Origin: Paragordius varius
Taxonomy: Eukaryota; Nematomorpha
Direction: 5' to 3'
Assembly: GCA_964247055.1 (NCBI GenBank)
Contig: OZ176054.1
Coordinates: 5,270,001-5,334,000 of the forward strand
DNA: 64,000 nucleotides
Made by a program: the position numbers and the translations under genes. Each line of letters begins with the position of its first letter. Within the stretch, counting starts at the first letter, position 1. Of this stretch, positions 51,242-63,944 are shown in pieces. The notes under the pieces are model-generated. The model did no database searches. It had not been told where the DNA came from and saw only the letters and a list, made by a program, of their open reading frames with translations.

Positions 51242-52629
51242 GCCCTGTGCGTTGAAATCGTTATCTTAAAAAGTTAGGTCAGTTACAAAATTAAGCTTTC
51301 TTTAGTAGCCTTTAGCTCATATTACAATTAAATTTAAAAATAATTTTAAATTCTAAAAACCTCATTTCGAACTTTTTTGCGATTTTTTTACGTTGAATTT
51401 TTTTAAATCGCGAATAGGCAAATAAATGTTTATTATGGTTAGAAAATGTAAATAATTATCTTTATTAAACTTTCGAATCGCATTTAACTGGAAAAATTCT
51501 ATATTTATTGATTTTAAAATCAATTGAATTTAATCGTATTTGGAGCAGTCCCAATTTTAGACTCTAAAAGTTAGTGTAAAAATTATAAAGTTTTTTTCTA
51601 ATACAGGCGAATAATGTTTTTTTTTCTAGGATATTAAATTAACCCAATATGTGAAAAAATAATTAAGAGTTAACTTAAAATTCTAAAGTTATGGATATAT
51701 TTATTATCGAATTATTATATATAAGTGTTTTTATATTATCCTAAAGCCTATTTACGTTTCCTACATGCCATGAAGTACGGTTCAACAAAATTTTGCTAAA
51801 AATCAAATTTTGAAAAAGAATTATTTTTTAATATATTTTACTTGAAGAAAATTATTGCATATTTCCATTAGTTTAATCGGATTGCGTTTGTTTTAACACT
51901 CTATTACCTTTTGGGGTAATTTTATACCCAAAACCATTTGAAATTTAAATATCTTAAAAAGTATTTAAGCTAGCCCAAATTTAGAAATATGCTTTTCTTA
52001 GTCTTTTAGGCAATACAAAAATTTTTTTTATAAAAAGCAAAATTTTAAAAATCATCATCTCAAACTTTTTTGCCGCCATTTTTTTCTATAAATTTTTTAA
52101 ACCGCTAATGCAACAAGCAAATAAATGTATATTATGGTTGGGTATTAATAATTAATTAAAAAGCTTCAGGCTACATTTTACCAGCAAAAGCTTGTATTTT
52201 GATTATAATATCAGCTGTATTCGTGTTTTGGAGCTGTCCCAGTTTTAGTCTCTTGAAGTCACAACTGTTGAAAATATAAGTTTTCATATATGTTTGATAA
52301 AATTTAACTAAAATAACTTTTAAAACTATAGTTTATTTACAAAATTAAGCTCTTAGATCTAAAAATATAATGAAAACTAGGACAAAAAATCAAAAGGTAA
52401 TGTTAAAATAACCTACCCACTTAAACGAATAAATAAATTTGAAACGTTTGTCGTTACTAAATATTTTATGGAGTTTATTATATAATATTTAGAAAATGTC
52501 CGCGAATTATGCTATTTTCCTTATATGAAGCACTTACCACAAAAGTATAAATAACTTTCTTAAATCACTTAGGGTTTAAACCAAAAGCACCATGATCCAA
52601 ATATATTTACCCATCACACGGCATCCGAA
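51242..52629. repeat. Dispersed AT-rich repeats
   Basis: About 51880-52150 matches 32270-32560 over most of its length. 51290-51420 is another partial copy. 52490-52620 is a reverse copy of the TGGTGCTTTT repeat, head-to-head with the forward copy starting about 52640. Confidence 0.55.
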
Positions 52630-55600
52630 TATATTCTGATAGTAAAATGTGTCAGTATCATCATGGTGCTTTTAGTTTAGGCCCTTACAATTGATATAAG
52701 AAAGTTATTTACACTTTTGTGGTAATTGTCCGTATCAGAAAATGGCAAAATTTGCCATCTTTTTTTAATCAAAATCTTTGGTGAATAAATGCTTTATTCC
52801 AAAAAATATCACAAAAATATCACAAAAATATTCACAACCTAGTTTAAAAAGCAAAACAATATTCTGTAAAAAAATTATTTTTTAGATGTGGGCTTGGCCA
52901 AATTTTGCTTTCCAGAAGTGGGCTAGTTTTCTTAAAAAAGGCAAAATGCAGGGATTGCGCAATAAAAATTTTCAAGATAGATATGAACGGTATAAAATAG
53001 ATCAGTGGTACTCACTAAAAAATTTGACGGGCCAAATAAAATATAAAATTTTTTCACCATAAACCTTTTAATGGCAAATATTCCATAGCTATATGACACA
53101 TATGCACATATTTATAATCTAAATCAGCACAATGAATTTTTTGCGGATCGTATGTAAATCCAACTAAAAACTCGTTTTGCACCATTTAGTTTAAAAAAAT
53201 AAATATTTTGATGACAACATTTATTTTGATATCCAATAACATTTGACAAATTTGGTTTCGCCTCATAAGAGGCCAAATTTAATACGTCGTCCATATGATC
53301 ATCGGTTAAGCGATTTCTTTATATATTCTTGACATAATTCATTTTAGAATATGCCGTTTAACACGTGTAAGTTGAGGGGAAAACAGTTGGGATAACTTGA
53401 GCACATTTTTTTATATTTTCATATTTATTTGACACCCACAACTATACACATCTTTCTTCCCTACGATTCTCCTTGAATATTTCAAATTGGCTTTTTAAAA
53501 TCTACGAATTCTTCAATGATATGCGACTGATCAAAACCGTCCATATGCCATGGACTTGAGTTTTAAGCATCTAACATTTCTTAATTCTTGAAATCTGAAT
53601 TACGAATTTCATCTCATTAGATCAAAATGTAAAATGATTGTCTATTTTAAATTAATCTCGGCGATAAATTCCATATTTTCGTGTTGGAAATTTTCTTCAA
53701 TAGCAAATATTTCATTAGCAAATTGGGTTATTATTTTCCTTCCTTGAAGACTTGTATGAAAAATTTTAAATTTATAAGTAATGTAGCAAAGGTAGGCTAA
53801 TAAAACCCACCATTTGTCATTATTAATTTCCTCTTCAATCTTTTAAAAATAATAGAATTTCGTGTCTTAAAACAAAAAATCTATTTAATACTTTGCTAAG
53901 GCTTAGACATCTCACAGCGGTGTACAAAAGAATATCATCAAATTCACTGTAAATATCTTTCAGAAGGTTTTTGAATTTATGGCTATTGAATTCTCTGTCA
54001 TATCCACAACCGTTATAATTACTAATACGCGTGAAACCAAGTTTTGCTGATGAATAAAGCAGTGAAAGGATAAAATATTTTGTAATTATATTTGATTTCA
54101 AAATATGAATAAATCCTTTGTTTATTCCTATCATAGGGGCCATCTGTGCGAAAAAAGTGCTAATTATTTCGAGAAAATCTCTTCCTATGGTATTATTGAT
54201 TGGTAAAAATTTTTAATAATTCCAGTTGGTTATGTTGTCGTGGCAAAATCTCACGAAGAGCGCACATGTTTTGAACTAATATTAGTACTAGAATCAATAT
54301 CAAAAAATATATGCAGTTTTTGAGAGCCAATAATGTATTGTTAAAAATATATTTAGAAATATCTTTAATGCGTCGAGCACATGTTGAATCAGAAAGTTGA
54401 AGTTTTTTAATTTGCCTCGTGATTTAATCTTTATTATGGAATTTATCAAATAAAAAACTGCAAACATTTATTAGACATTCTTTTATTAGTTGGGAATCGT
54501 AAACGTCATATTTTTCCTAAATATAGAGAATTTTATACGAGCTTTTTCCTGGGAGAAAGTTTTAGGCATAATAGATTTTTCTTTTTGGTATAAGTCCTTA
54601 ATCCTTTTATATTTTTCATTACTTTCCTCATGATTTTCTGGTATTTTAATGATGGATTGTTAAATAAATGTTTTTCAATATTGTATATTTTTATAATTAT
54701 GTTGTCCTCACATATAAGGCAGATAACAAAATTTTTATTTAAAACGACAAAGAATTTTCTTTCCCATTTTTTAAAAGAGCAATTTTCATCGGATAATTAA
54801 CGTTTTTTAGGATTAGAATTCATCCTTTAAATTTATGTTTAGATATTATGTGAATTTTCTAAAAAAAATAGGAATATAATTTGAATTATGCTAAAAAACA
54901 GGTCGAAATTGAATAATGTTGATTTGAGTTATAAAAAGGATGCAGTATAGCAATGAAAAGAATATGATGCAAGTTTGGGTGAAAGGCTTGCTTAAATGCA
55001 AAAAGGGAATGCAATAAAAATTTCAAAATAGAAAAGAAAATGTAATAATACAGAAACAGAAATAACATGTGCCAAATTTTTGAAATCATTTTAATGTAGA
55101 GAAATTTTTCTACATTTCAAATTGGGTAAATAAAAAAACCTAATTTAAAGAATAAATGAGTATTCAAATAAGCGAGAATTAGTTTATGTGTATTTTAAAA
55201 ATTCATCGATAAAAAATTTATTCAAGTATCAATATGGCCATATGGCAATTTTAAAGCACTCCTAGGGCCGCGGGTTGAGTACCACTGAAATCAATATTAA
55301 AAAATATCCGTATATATAATTTAATGAGTCTGAACATTTCCATAGCACCATTATCAAAATATAAAGGTTGGTTTGGGGAATTTTTATAAAACTCCATTTA
55401 TATTTAACACAAATTTGAAGGCGAATATTTTAATCGAAATTCTAAGGCAACAAAAATGTTTAGCATCATTGAATCATATATAAAAAGTGATTAATATCTT
55501 AAAGCGTTTTTATACCGTTTCCTTCCTTCCTCAAACTAATAAAAAATAGGCTTCAAGAAAATTTTATTAAAAATTATATTTTTAAGAAATGGATGTAATT

Positions 55601-55985
55601 GTTAAAAAATATTTTGAGTTGATATAAAATTTTAGCATATCTTTAAAAATTTTATCCCACATGCGTTCCGTGTTTTTTAGTGAACTAGCCTAGTTTTGAA
55701 AAGCGAAATGTTTGCGACTTTCCAAGCCCACGTATAAATATTAATTTTTAAAAATCCCTGCTTTGCTTTTGAAAGTAGATTTTTATATATTTTTATGATA
55801 TTTTTTGATAAACATTTATTCACCAATAAATTTTATTTAAAAAAATATGCGCAAATTTTGTCATTTTCTGATACTGAGCACTTACCATAAAAGTGTAAAT
55901 AACTTTCTATATCACTTGTAAGTGACCTAAACTAAAAGCATCATGATGATCTTGATACATTCTCCTATCAAAATATATGGATTTA
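52630..55985. repeat. Large inverted repeat interrupted by a hAT element
   Basis: Left arm 52630-52990 (TCATGGTGCTTTTAGTTTAG ... GGGCTTGGCCAAA) and right arm about 55690-55985 in reverse (CTAAACTAAAAGCATCATGA). The hAT transposon at 53003-55287 lies between them, so the older element was a compact palindrome of the same family as 32640 and 47225. Confidence 0.6.
53003..55287 (-). mobile_element. Broken hAT transposon with BED-type transposase
   Basis: Ends CAGTGGTACTCA and TGAGTACCACTG are an inverted pair of hAT type. The flanking 8-mers AAATAGAT and AAATCAAT agree at six positions, the size of a hAT target duplication. On the reverse strand about 54820-54470 encodes a BED-like zinc finger (VICLICEDN...IEKHL) and 54143-53835 a catalytic-domain piece (SEFDDILLYTAVRCLSLSKV followed by LNRFFVLR), as in ZBED5/SCAND3-like proteins. 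Several stops and frame changes separate the pieces, so the transposase is not functional. Confidence 0.8.
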
Positions 55986-57023
55986 AAATATTTTTTGGTG
56001 GACATGTCATAATATATATATTTTAGCATGATATTCTCCCCTTCCCGATTTAGGACGCAATGTATATTTAATCAGGATTTTTCTCTCCCTTTGGGCAGTG
56101 TATTTAACGGTTCCTATACTTCCCGATTTTATTCACTGTATAATTTGGTGTCAAATTTTTGACTATTGATTTTATGATGTATAATACCAATAAAATTTAT
56201 ATAGTCAAATTCAAGGGAAAGAGTTATATAAAAAACGACTTAATCCTAAGCGAAATAAATTAAAAACTTCATAATTTCGAATGTTAGCAGAAATTGCTAA
56301 AAGTCAATTTTTTAAAAAATCTTTCTTTGTACATTGGATAGGGTTTGGCCCCTGACAAATTTAAAAAATGGTTTTCACGTGTTTATAAACGAATTAATTA
56401 ATTTCACTTTGAATTAGAATACATACATGTTTTTGAAAATATTTAGGCCAATATTTTTTGATATTCTTGTTATATAGTGGGGCTGAACTAATTCTTATGC
56501 TTAAATTACGACTCATTTTCCACGATGACGTAAACAAAATTTATCAACACAGAAATTGGGCTAATACACGTGTGCTTAATATTAATCGTTTGCGAGCTGC
56601 AATCCTTAAATAACTAATGAGCCGCCTAAAAAAATAGAATGGGATTTAATAAATTATTTATTGGATTTACGTAAAACACTACTATTTTATCAATTTTTGA
56701 TTCAAAGTTCGGAAAGTTTCAAATTGTTAACAAGAATTTTCCTACAAAAAGAGTTTTCTGCAAATATAGCGTAGTTTTCTAATTCTTTTGTAGAACACAT
56801 TTCGCTCGCGCAACACCAGTGGTTCAACATTGAGAATGCCTCAATGTGGAAATTATGATAATTCTTAAAATATTATTACAAAATTGATGCAAACACAAGC
56901 TTAATTTAAGAATGGCTCTCATTAAAAAATGACTTAAGCACATTCTACATACCTATAAGTTAGAAAATTTATCAAGAAATTTAGGCACTATGAGCCTTTT
57001 TTAGTTAAAACCATTTGTTAAAA
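55986..57023. other. Intergenic upstream of the SAP-RRM gene
   Basis: AT-rich. About 56575-56830 has hAT-like fragments (GCGAGCTGCAATCC and CACCAGTGGTTCAAC) but no complete element. The gene promoter should be in the last few hundred bases. Confidence 0.4.
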
Positions 57024-60000
57024 ATGTCTGATTTTGATTGGGAGAAACTCACGGTAAATGATTTGAAAACCGAATTACAAAATCGAGGTCTTCCAACATC
57101 TGGACGCAAAATCGATTTAATTAATCGTATTAAAAATTCAGGTATTATACATTTAATATCCAGGTGATAATTCTGTAAACGAGGATTTAGAACCAGTTTT
57201 AACAGATGTGAGAGAAGGTTATTTTTATGTTATAATTTTTAGAAGCATCGGAGAACACAATGGTAACTGAGAATTCTATATTACAAAATGGAGAAAAAGA
57301 ATTAATAGAGGAATCTGTAGATATTAAATTTACTATGGAAACAGAAACCGCTACTAGCAGCGCACATTTATTAGAAACACCCGAGACCGAAAATATTATT
57401 GATGAAAAACAAATAGAGGTTAATGAAACAAATGGTTTGCATAATGAATTAGTTGAAGATTCCAATACATCTTTAAATACTGATGATTTAATACAAAATG
57501 AAAAAACTTCAAACGATAATAATACAAATGAATCCGTCACACAAAACCATAATGACGAAAATATTGACCAGGGCGATTTAAAACCCAAAAACGAGCCTGA
57601 GAAAACACAAACAGTTGCCGAAGAATCTAACCAAAATAAGGAACCTCGAATAAGTTTTAATTATTATCTAATATAAGATTCAAGATACCGTACATTAATT
57701 ATCAAAAATGTGTCAGATATAATAATCCAGGATGTTAAATCTCTTTTGACACAATCTGAATCATATATGATGAGATTTGCTAATTACGAAAAATTACCTC
57801 ATAAATTTGGGTAAATAATATTTTTTGTACAAAATTTTTTATTTTATTTGGCTAAATTAATCGGGTTGATATTTAGGATTACTTAATTAAAGCCTATTCA
57901 CCATAAAAAGCAATTATAAAATTATTGGAATATGATATAATTTAGTGTCAATTTTAATGAATTTCATCTTAATGCCATATTATTTTTACAAATTCTAAAT
58001 TTAATAAGTGTTAAAAATTAAAAAGCATAATTTATGAATGGATTAAGCGATTTATAATACTCAATCATCATAAAGGGTACTCCAGATTCGGAGTGTTCGT
58101 ACCACGAAGTAATTCATAATATTTATACCTCATAGTAATCTGAAGCGATTTTTTACGTAACACATGCCCTTGTGTACAACTAATGATTTTACAGATTATT
58201 TGAAACTGGCCTGGCCTTTGCAATATAATTATTTAAATTTTGAAATGCTATTCATTTATAAATAATTTAAATATTTATGTTTTTTCAAGCAGCAAATAAT
58301 AATTACCGATGGTGATTTTTTTATTTTGTCGAATACTAATACTTTGTTGGTGCACATATATTATTTATGTTATGGTTAATTTATTTATATTTTTGATTTT
58401 AAAATTTCATAAATTACTAGGATTGTGGCGATTAAATAAATGTTTAACGTTTTGATTAATCATCAATTTAAAAAATCTCTAAAAACTCTAAGCCATTAAT
58501 TTTGTGATTTTTTCCAAATTTAATAGGTGTATAGAGTTTCTCTTCCGATCGATACAAGAAACCAAAGATGCTGTTGAAATGTTAAAGAATGTAAAAATTG
58601 ATGACAAACAGCTTGAGTTAGAACATCACTATGAAGGTTTTTTTTATTTTTTAACGCCCCTTTTTAGAAGAAGAAAAGCGCCAATTGGCCAAAGGTAAAT
58701 TTTTCCTTATAAAATAACTTCAGCCAAGGAATTGCGAACAGTATATATAGGTAATTTACCAAATTCCACTACGAAAGAAATGCTTTTTGTGATATTCAAC
58801 AAGGCAAAAGACATTGAAATGCCTCTAGATAATACGAAGAAACCCAAAGGGTAATAGTTTACTTGTTTATTCAGACAAAAGTAACTTTTTAATTCCAAAG
58901 TTTTTTTAATCAAAATCAACATTTTTTTGATATAAACGTAACATGATATTCAATTAAACTCTCCTAACCAAAAACCACCTATTTCATTTTATGCCCATAA
59001 TTATAATGTTTTTTTATTGTATATTAGTCACGCCTTTCTCGAGTTTGAAAGCGAAGATGAAGCCAAAAAGGCTCTTGTCGATTATGCCGGAGTTACGATT
59101 GATGATGGAGAAGCGTCTCGGAAATTGATATTAAGACCATTTCATCCAAGTTTCCTTTTACGTTTTTATTATGTGTGTGTATAGCTACTCATAGATCTCC
59201 ACCCCCTTACAAAAGGAGAAATAGTCCCCGAAGATATGAAGGTATAGTGTAACAAATAAAACTACTAGTTTAAAAATTAGGGCCAACGATTTAAAATTTA
59301 ATAAAATACTTGGAACTGTTAATAATTTCCCCTTATAAAAATACTACGGTTTATATCCGCATTTTTAGTTAAAGGCTTTTTTCATAATCTTATTTTTCAA
59401 GACAGAGTAGTTAAGATGTGGTTTAATTAGCAGAGATTTACGTTCGCATATTGTTAAATTTATTATTTTCTCAAGAAAATAACTGATGAATTTTTGTCTT
59501 AATAGTTCGATTTTTTTATCCGCATTTTAAGTTGGTTTTATTAATAATCCCTTTTTTACAAAATAACTTTAGTTGTTTAAATAGCAGGTTAAGTTTTTGC
59601 ATTGGCATTTTTTTATTAATTCAATGCAGAATTAATTCCACTAAAAATATTCTATTAACAAAATAGGATGCAATCATTATTATAATATTTTTATTTGCTA
59701 GATAAATCTAAACACACTCCAAGATACGAACGAATGGTAAATAATTTTTGATATAACCAAAAATGTAGAACAATAGCAATCGAAAACCGCCTATGAGTAG
59801 CGAGAGTCCGTATTACTCAAAATACAGACGACCGGAAAAAAGTGACAACTTCGGTATAAACCCACATGCGGCAATGAATCTTATAATGGGTGTTAGTCGA
59901 TTAATAAGGTAAAATTCATGAGCAAAAACACATTTATTTTATGTTAACAATACTACTAACGTAACTGAAAATAAAGTGAAATGTGAAAAATAGCCTTCGC

Positions 60001-60361
60001 CGATAGTATTCGCAGACTAATCACGTGCTTTGACTTGGACATTTATACATATTATTTCGAACTTCAATTCAATTTTGATATATAACACGAAATATATTAA
60101 CATACACACTAGGTTTAACCCTAGATTTCGAGCGTATATACTATAATTATCAGTATATACTTAAATTACTTATATATTTTACATTTAATCACTTTTATTA
60201 TGCCGATTATAAAAGTACGTTTTTTATTTTTTATATCTGAATTATTTTTTAGCCAACAACAAAGCTATCCACCTGATGATTTTAGGTCCAGGAATTCGGA
60301 TGTCTCAAACTCTCGATATCGTGATGATTATAACAGGAATCATAAAAGATCCCGAAGATAA
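57024..60361 (+). CDS. SAP-domain, two-RRM, RS-tailed nuclear RNA-binding protein (12 exons)
   Basis: Exons: 57024-57141, 57164-57217, 57243-57653, 57678-57810, 58527-58636, 58668-58694, 58724-58850, 59028-59149, 59185-59241, 59702-59736, 59769-59908, 60253-60361; 480 residues with all phases consistent. Residues 1-40 are a SAP DNA-binding motif (LTVNDLKTELQNRGLPTSGR). Residues about 55-190 are acidic and low in hydrophobics. RRM1 (about 196-275) starts YRTLIIKNVSD and continues GCIEFLFRSIQETKDAVEML. RRM2 (about 288-365) has TVYIGNLPNST and GHAFLEFESEDEAKKAL. The tail (about 370-480) is rich in R, S, P and Y and ends HKRSRR. Seven of the eleven introns are 22-35 nt. The layout recalls SAFB or Acinus (SAP plus RRM) and nucleolin (tandem RRMs), but I cannot assign an ortholog. 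Likely nuclear, joining chromatin and RNA. Confidence 0.82.
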
Positions 60362-60556
60362 TACACAAACGCACATTTAGTTTTTATGTAATTTATGTAT
60401 AAAATTTAATAAATTTATTTTCGTTAATTGAATCGTTTCTTACTATTTTGAAGGTATGAGATGAGATCTAAAATCATACATACATAAAATAGTGATAAAA
60501 ATATATGTGGTTGTTGAGATTTATAAGTTATAATAATGTAAGGTTTTAGTATAATC

Positions 60557-60864
60557 CAGTGGTTTCCAACCTACATGGGGCATTTTGAATCAAAAATCTG
60601 CAGACGGCATTCAAAAAAATATATGGTTATTATGAGTATTTTATTAAATTTCAAACATACGAGTGTGAAAAATTGCAAAACAATATAATTAGAAATTATT
60701 TCACCAATTTTTGCTAGCTATTTGCCAATCGAAAAGACTTATTCCAAAACTTTGTTCAAGAAATATCAATTTTACTATATTTTAAGCTTTTTTTTGTAAA
60801 TTATAAAGTTTTATATTTATTTGGTAATTTATCAAATTTTTCGCGAGGCGCCTTTAGTACACTG
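60557..60864. repeat. Small hAT-like MITE
   Basis: Starts CAGTGGTTTCCAACC and ends TTTAGTACACTG; about 308 bp, no coding frame. Target duplication not recognisable. Confidence 0.55.
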
Positions 60865-60992
60865 ACCTAAATGCTTTATATGTTTATTAACAACCTTTCA
60901 AAAATCAAAAACGAATAATTAATATATATAACTATCAAAATAAATATAAATTAGATGGTAAAATAAATCAGAGTACAGTTTTATGGGTTCTA

Positions 60993-61817
60993 TTAATGAA
61001 GCCAAATAATCATCTGAATCATTTTTTTTACAAAACGTTTAATAGGTTCCAAATTAAGTCCAAGACTTATATTAACCAAATTTGCTGTGTATATAATTTG
61101 TTTAATAAAAAATAATATAAATTTATGTAACCGAAAAGGTTTTTCTTTTTGTTTTCCCAAATTGTTAATTATAGTGTCAGCTGTTTCGTAAGCATCATAC
61201 ATGGTGGTGGTTAAATCTCCAACTGCTCCATATTTAATCCAACCCGAACAGTATAAATCTTAAAAAAAATTCATATTTATATTATCTTTTATAAATTAAA
61301 AATAATAAGTTTTCAATCAAAAAGTAAATAGTCCTTATTAAAAACAATACATATTTGAACTAAAATATGATTCAAATGTTGGATCCATTTTTTTAAATAT
61401 ATATTCCATTTACCAGTTTTCAAAAAAATAGAAAAAAGAATCGCAAAAAAATTTACTTTCAAATCCATCTACCTTTCCCCTTTCATTTGAGATTTTATAG
61501 TTATTGACAAGCAGGACTTCATCATCTATATTATGTCCGTGAAATCCAATCGACTTTATAACCTAAAATAATTAATTTTATTGAAAAACTTACTGTATCG
61601 CATGGAATAATTTGTTCATTTTCAAGGTTATCCTAAACATTTACTAACAACATGTAAAAAACTTTATATAAGACTCCAGTTACATGGTTATCCGAATTAT
61701 TGATGATAGCAATAGGTTTCATGTGATATTTTACATAAATGGTTTCATTGCCGGAAACTTCGCCCAAAATTTTGACCATAAGATCTCTCAAACGTGATTT
61801 AGCTCTTGGTAATTCAA
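60993..61817 (-). CDS. FDXR: NADPH:adrenodoxin oxidoreductase, 3' part
   Basis: Mitochondrial flavoprotein that passes electrons from NADPH to ferredoxin for Fe-S cluster and steroid chemistry. Exons on the reverse strand: 61817-61663, 61632-61594, 61562-61457, 61258-61132, 61065-60993, about 166 residues. Recognised pieces are ELPRAKSRLRDLMVKIL (family RPRKRL.ELL), IPCDTVIKSIGFHG (family LVLSSIGY), NERGKVDGF, NLYCSGWIKYGAVGDLTTTM (family LYCSGWVKRGPTGVIATTM) and YETADTIINNL. Two introns are 30 and 31 nt; the others are 198 and 66 nt, the last being in frame and uncertain. The C-terminal end differs from vertebrates and stops early. The upstream exons with the FAD and NADPH sites are not recognisable between 61818 and 64000, so they are beyond the window or too diverged. 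Convergent with the SAP-RRM gene. Confidence 0.8.
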
Positions 61818-63576
61818 CTGTAAAAATATGAGGCAGTTAAACAAAATCATTTACAACAATTAGATAAAATATAACATAAAATAATTTTGATATGATACAA
61901 GATCGGAACAAAAAAATGATATGACATCATTGAATGGTAAATTTGGGTTTTTCACTTTCTCTGTTTGATCATAAAAAGGAAATCTTAAAATAATGGTGGG
62001 AATTTTTTCCCTACTTTGAGATACCCCTAAAAAACATTTTTTCTCAAAGACTATTATAATAATCAAAATATTTTTCAAAGGCTTTAAATTTTTTTTGGAG
62101 GCACGATAAACCCAATTAACCTGTATATAGAGATAAATAGGTTCAATGTCAGTTGTTATAAGGACTTGATCATCATTAATTTTTAAAGTTTAATCTTTTT
62201 ATATTAAAAATTAGAGTCTAAAGATATGTTCATTTAACAAAATGGTACACACTATTAAATGGAAACATATTTATATTTTAAAAACACGAATTATAAAATA
62301 ACAGTTTTAAAATTAAAATTTAGCGCCATTCCAAATCATCAGTTTACCCCCTTTAACATCTATTTACCTCTTGAAAATAGTTTAAACTCAAAAAACATCA
62401 CCTTATTTTTGTACGAACCTATGTTAAAAAATAGAGAACTGTGTACGTTGAAATATAGATAAATTATTTTTCATGTGATAAAAAAACGGTTTGGGCCTTA
62501 TACGATTTGTATGATTGGTTTCAAATCCTAATATATGCCGGATTATGAATTTTGAAAGGATGCGATATACATATTATTTTTTATCCCCTTGGAGCAAAGT
62601 ACTACCATAACATTGGACAACAAATTTTTCTGCCACTATTTTTTGCATTTTCTAATATTTACCATCATTTTAACAGTAAATCTGAAATAAAAATTATAAC
62701 TTCACCTAAAAATTTTGTATAATTTGATTTTTTTGTTATGCGGCCTCTTTATCAACATTTTACTAAAAATGTTTTTCTTTGAAAATATACAAGAAATGCC
62801 CATTTGTAATATATCATTCGAAAGAGTAATAAAAACTCTATAAAATGCATACTAATATGTTTTACATCGATAGTTAATATTGGACATAGAGAGCGAGAAA
62901 CGCGCGAAGAAGAGCGTTTTTAATTAATATATTTTTAAAACTAATGGATGAAAATAGCTCAAACTTTGTCTAGATGGTGAATGTCCAAAAAAGATAACAA
63001 GAAAGTTTTTTTGATTAAAACATTTTTTTATTGCTTTTATGTCACTTAAAAGAGCCATTTTAATTTTTGTTTTTCAAAAAATTTCCATCTCATCAATATT
63101 AATTTATTTTATTTACGAGGCTTATAATATCAAAAATTTGATGGCAAAAACTAAGTTTAAGGTATTTTTGATCTTTTATAGCCATTATGTAATAAATTTA
63201 CAATTATAACTATGCATTTTAGTATCCACTAAGTAAAATAATTATGATAAAAATAATTTTTATCAAAAAAGCAAACAAAAGCTTTTTCAAAGAGTTTTTT
63301 AAATATAACCCTAATAATCATATTAAAATAATTTATATCATTTTCAAATTAGTTTGTCTGTGAAAATTTTTGAATTATTTAAGGGTTGAAAATTTCGACC
63401 ATATAAACCCAAATAACATTTAAATCCCATTCATTTAAACGACTTACGACCATTTAGAGATAGAGTTTTTTGCGCTCTTTCGAACGATATAAATTAAATG
63501 GCTTTCTATCTATTTTAATTTTGAAAATTTCGAGATGTTAAATCGGGGCCAAAAATTATCGATAAACTGTAATATA
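61818..63576. other. Upstream side of FDXR, no exon recognised
   Basis: AT-rich. Open frames at 61860-62078 (-) and 62259-62462 (+) do not resemble FDXR or any family I know. About 62880-62910 has a GAGAGCGAGAAACGCGCG patch of unknown meaning. Confidence 0.4.
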
Positions 63577-63944
63577 TACCATTTACAGTTCAAATTCACC
63601 CTTGAACCATTCAAATTCACCCTCGAACAATTCAAATTCACCCTTGAACAATTCAAATTCACCCTCGAACAATTCAAATTCACCCTAAAAATAAATTATG
63701 TGTTTTCGAACTAATATAACTCATTATTAGTATAAAATATATCTTTTTGGCATAATTAATTATTTTTTTCAGTAATATTTTAATTTAAAACAAAATTTTA
63801 TTTTTTAAAAATATAAAAAAATATAGGTAATTTTTAATCTTAAAAAAAATGTTATTTATTTGAGGGTGAATTTGAATTGTTCGAGGGTGTTGAATTGTTC
63901 AAGAATGAATATTGTTTAAGGGTGAATTTGAACTGTAAATGGTA
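63577..63944. mobile_element. Foldback element with tandem repeats in its arms
   Basis: Ends TACCATTTACAGTTCAAATT and the complement ending AAATGGTA. The left arm carries five copies of a 21-22-bp unit (TTCAAATTCACCCTCGAACAA, given here in part as TTCAAATTCACCCTCGAAC) at about 63590-63695. The right arm has two to three reverse copies (GGGTGAATTTGAATTGTTCG). No coding content. Relatives at 1-108 and 19354-19588. Confidence 0.85.

Noticed and set aside
61860-62078. Upstream FDXR exon on the reverse strand
   Set aside because: The translation shows no FAD/NADPH motif and does not align with the stretch expected before the RPRKRL-like block.
62259-62462. Open frame of 67 codons as a small gene
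   Set aside because: No family resemblance, and base composition is the same as in the surrounding non-coding DNA.
63590-63700. CRISPR-like array from regularly repeated 21-22-bp units
   Set aside because: Units are directly adjacent without spacers and form the arm of an inverted-repeat element in a eukaryotic genome.
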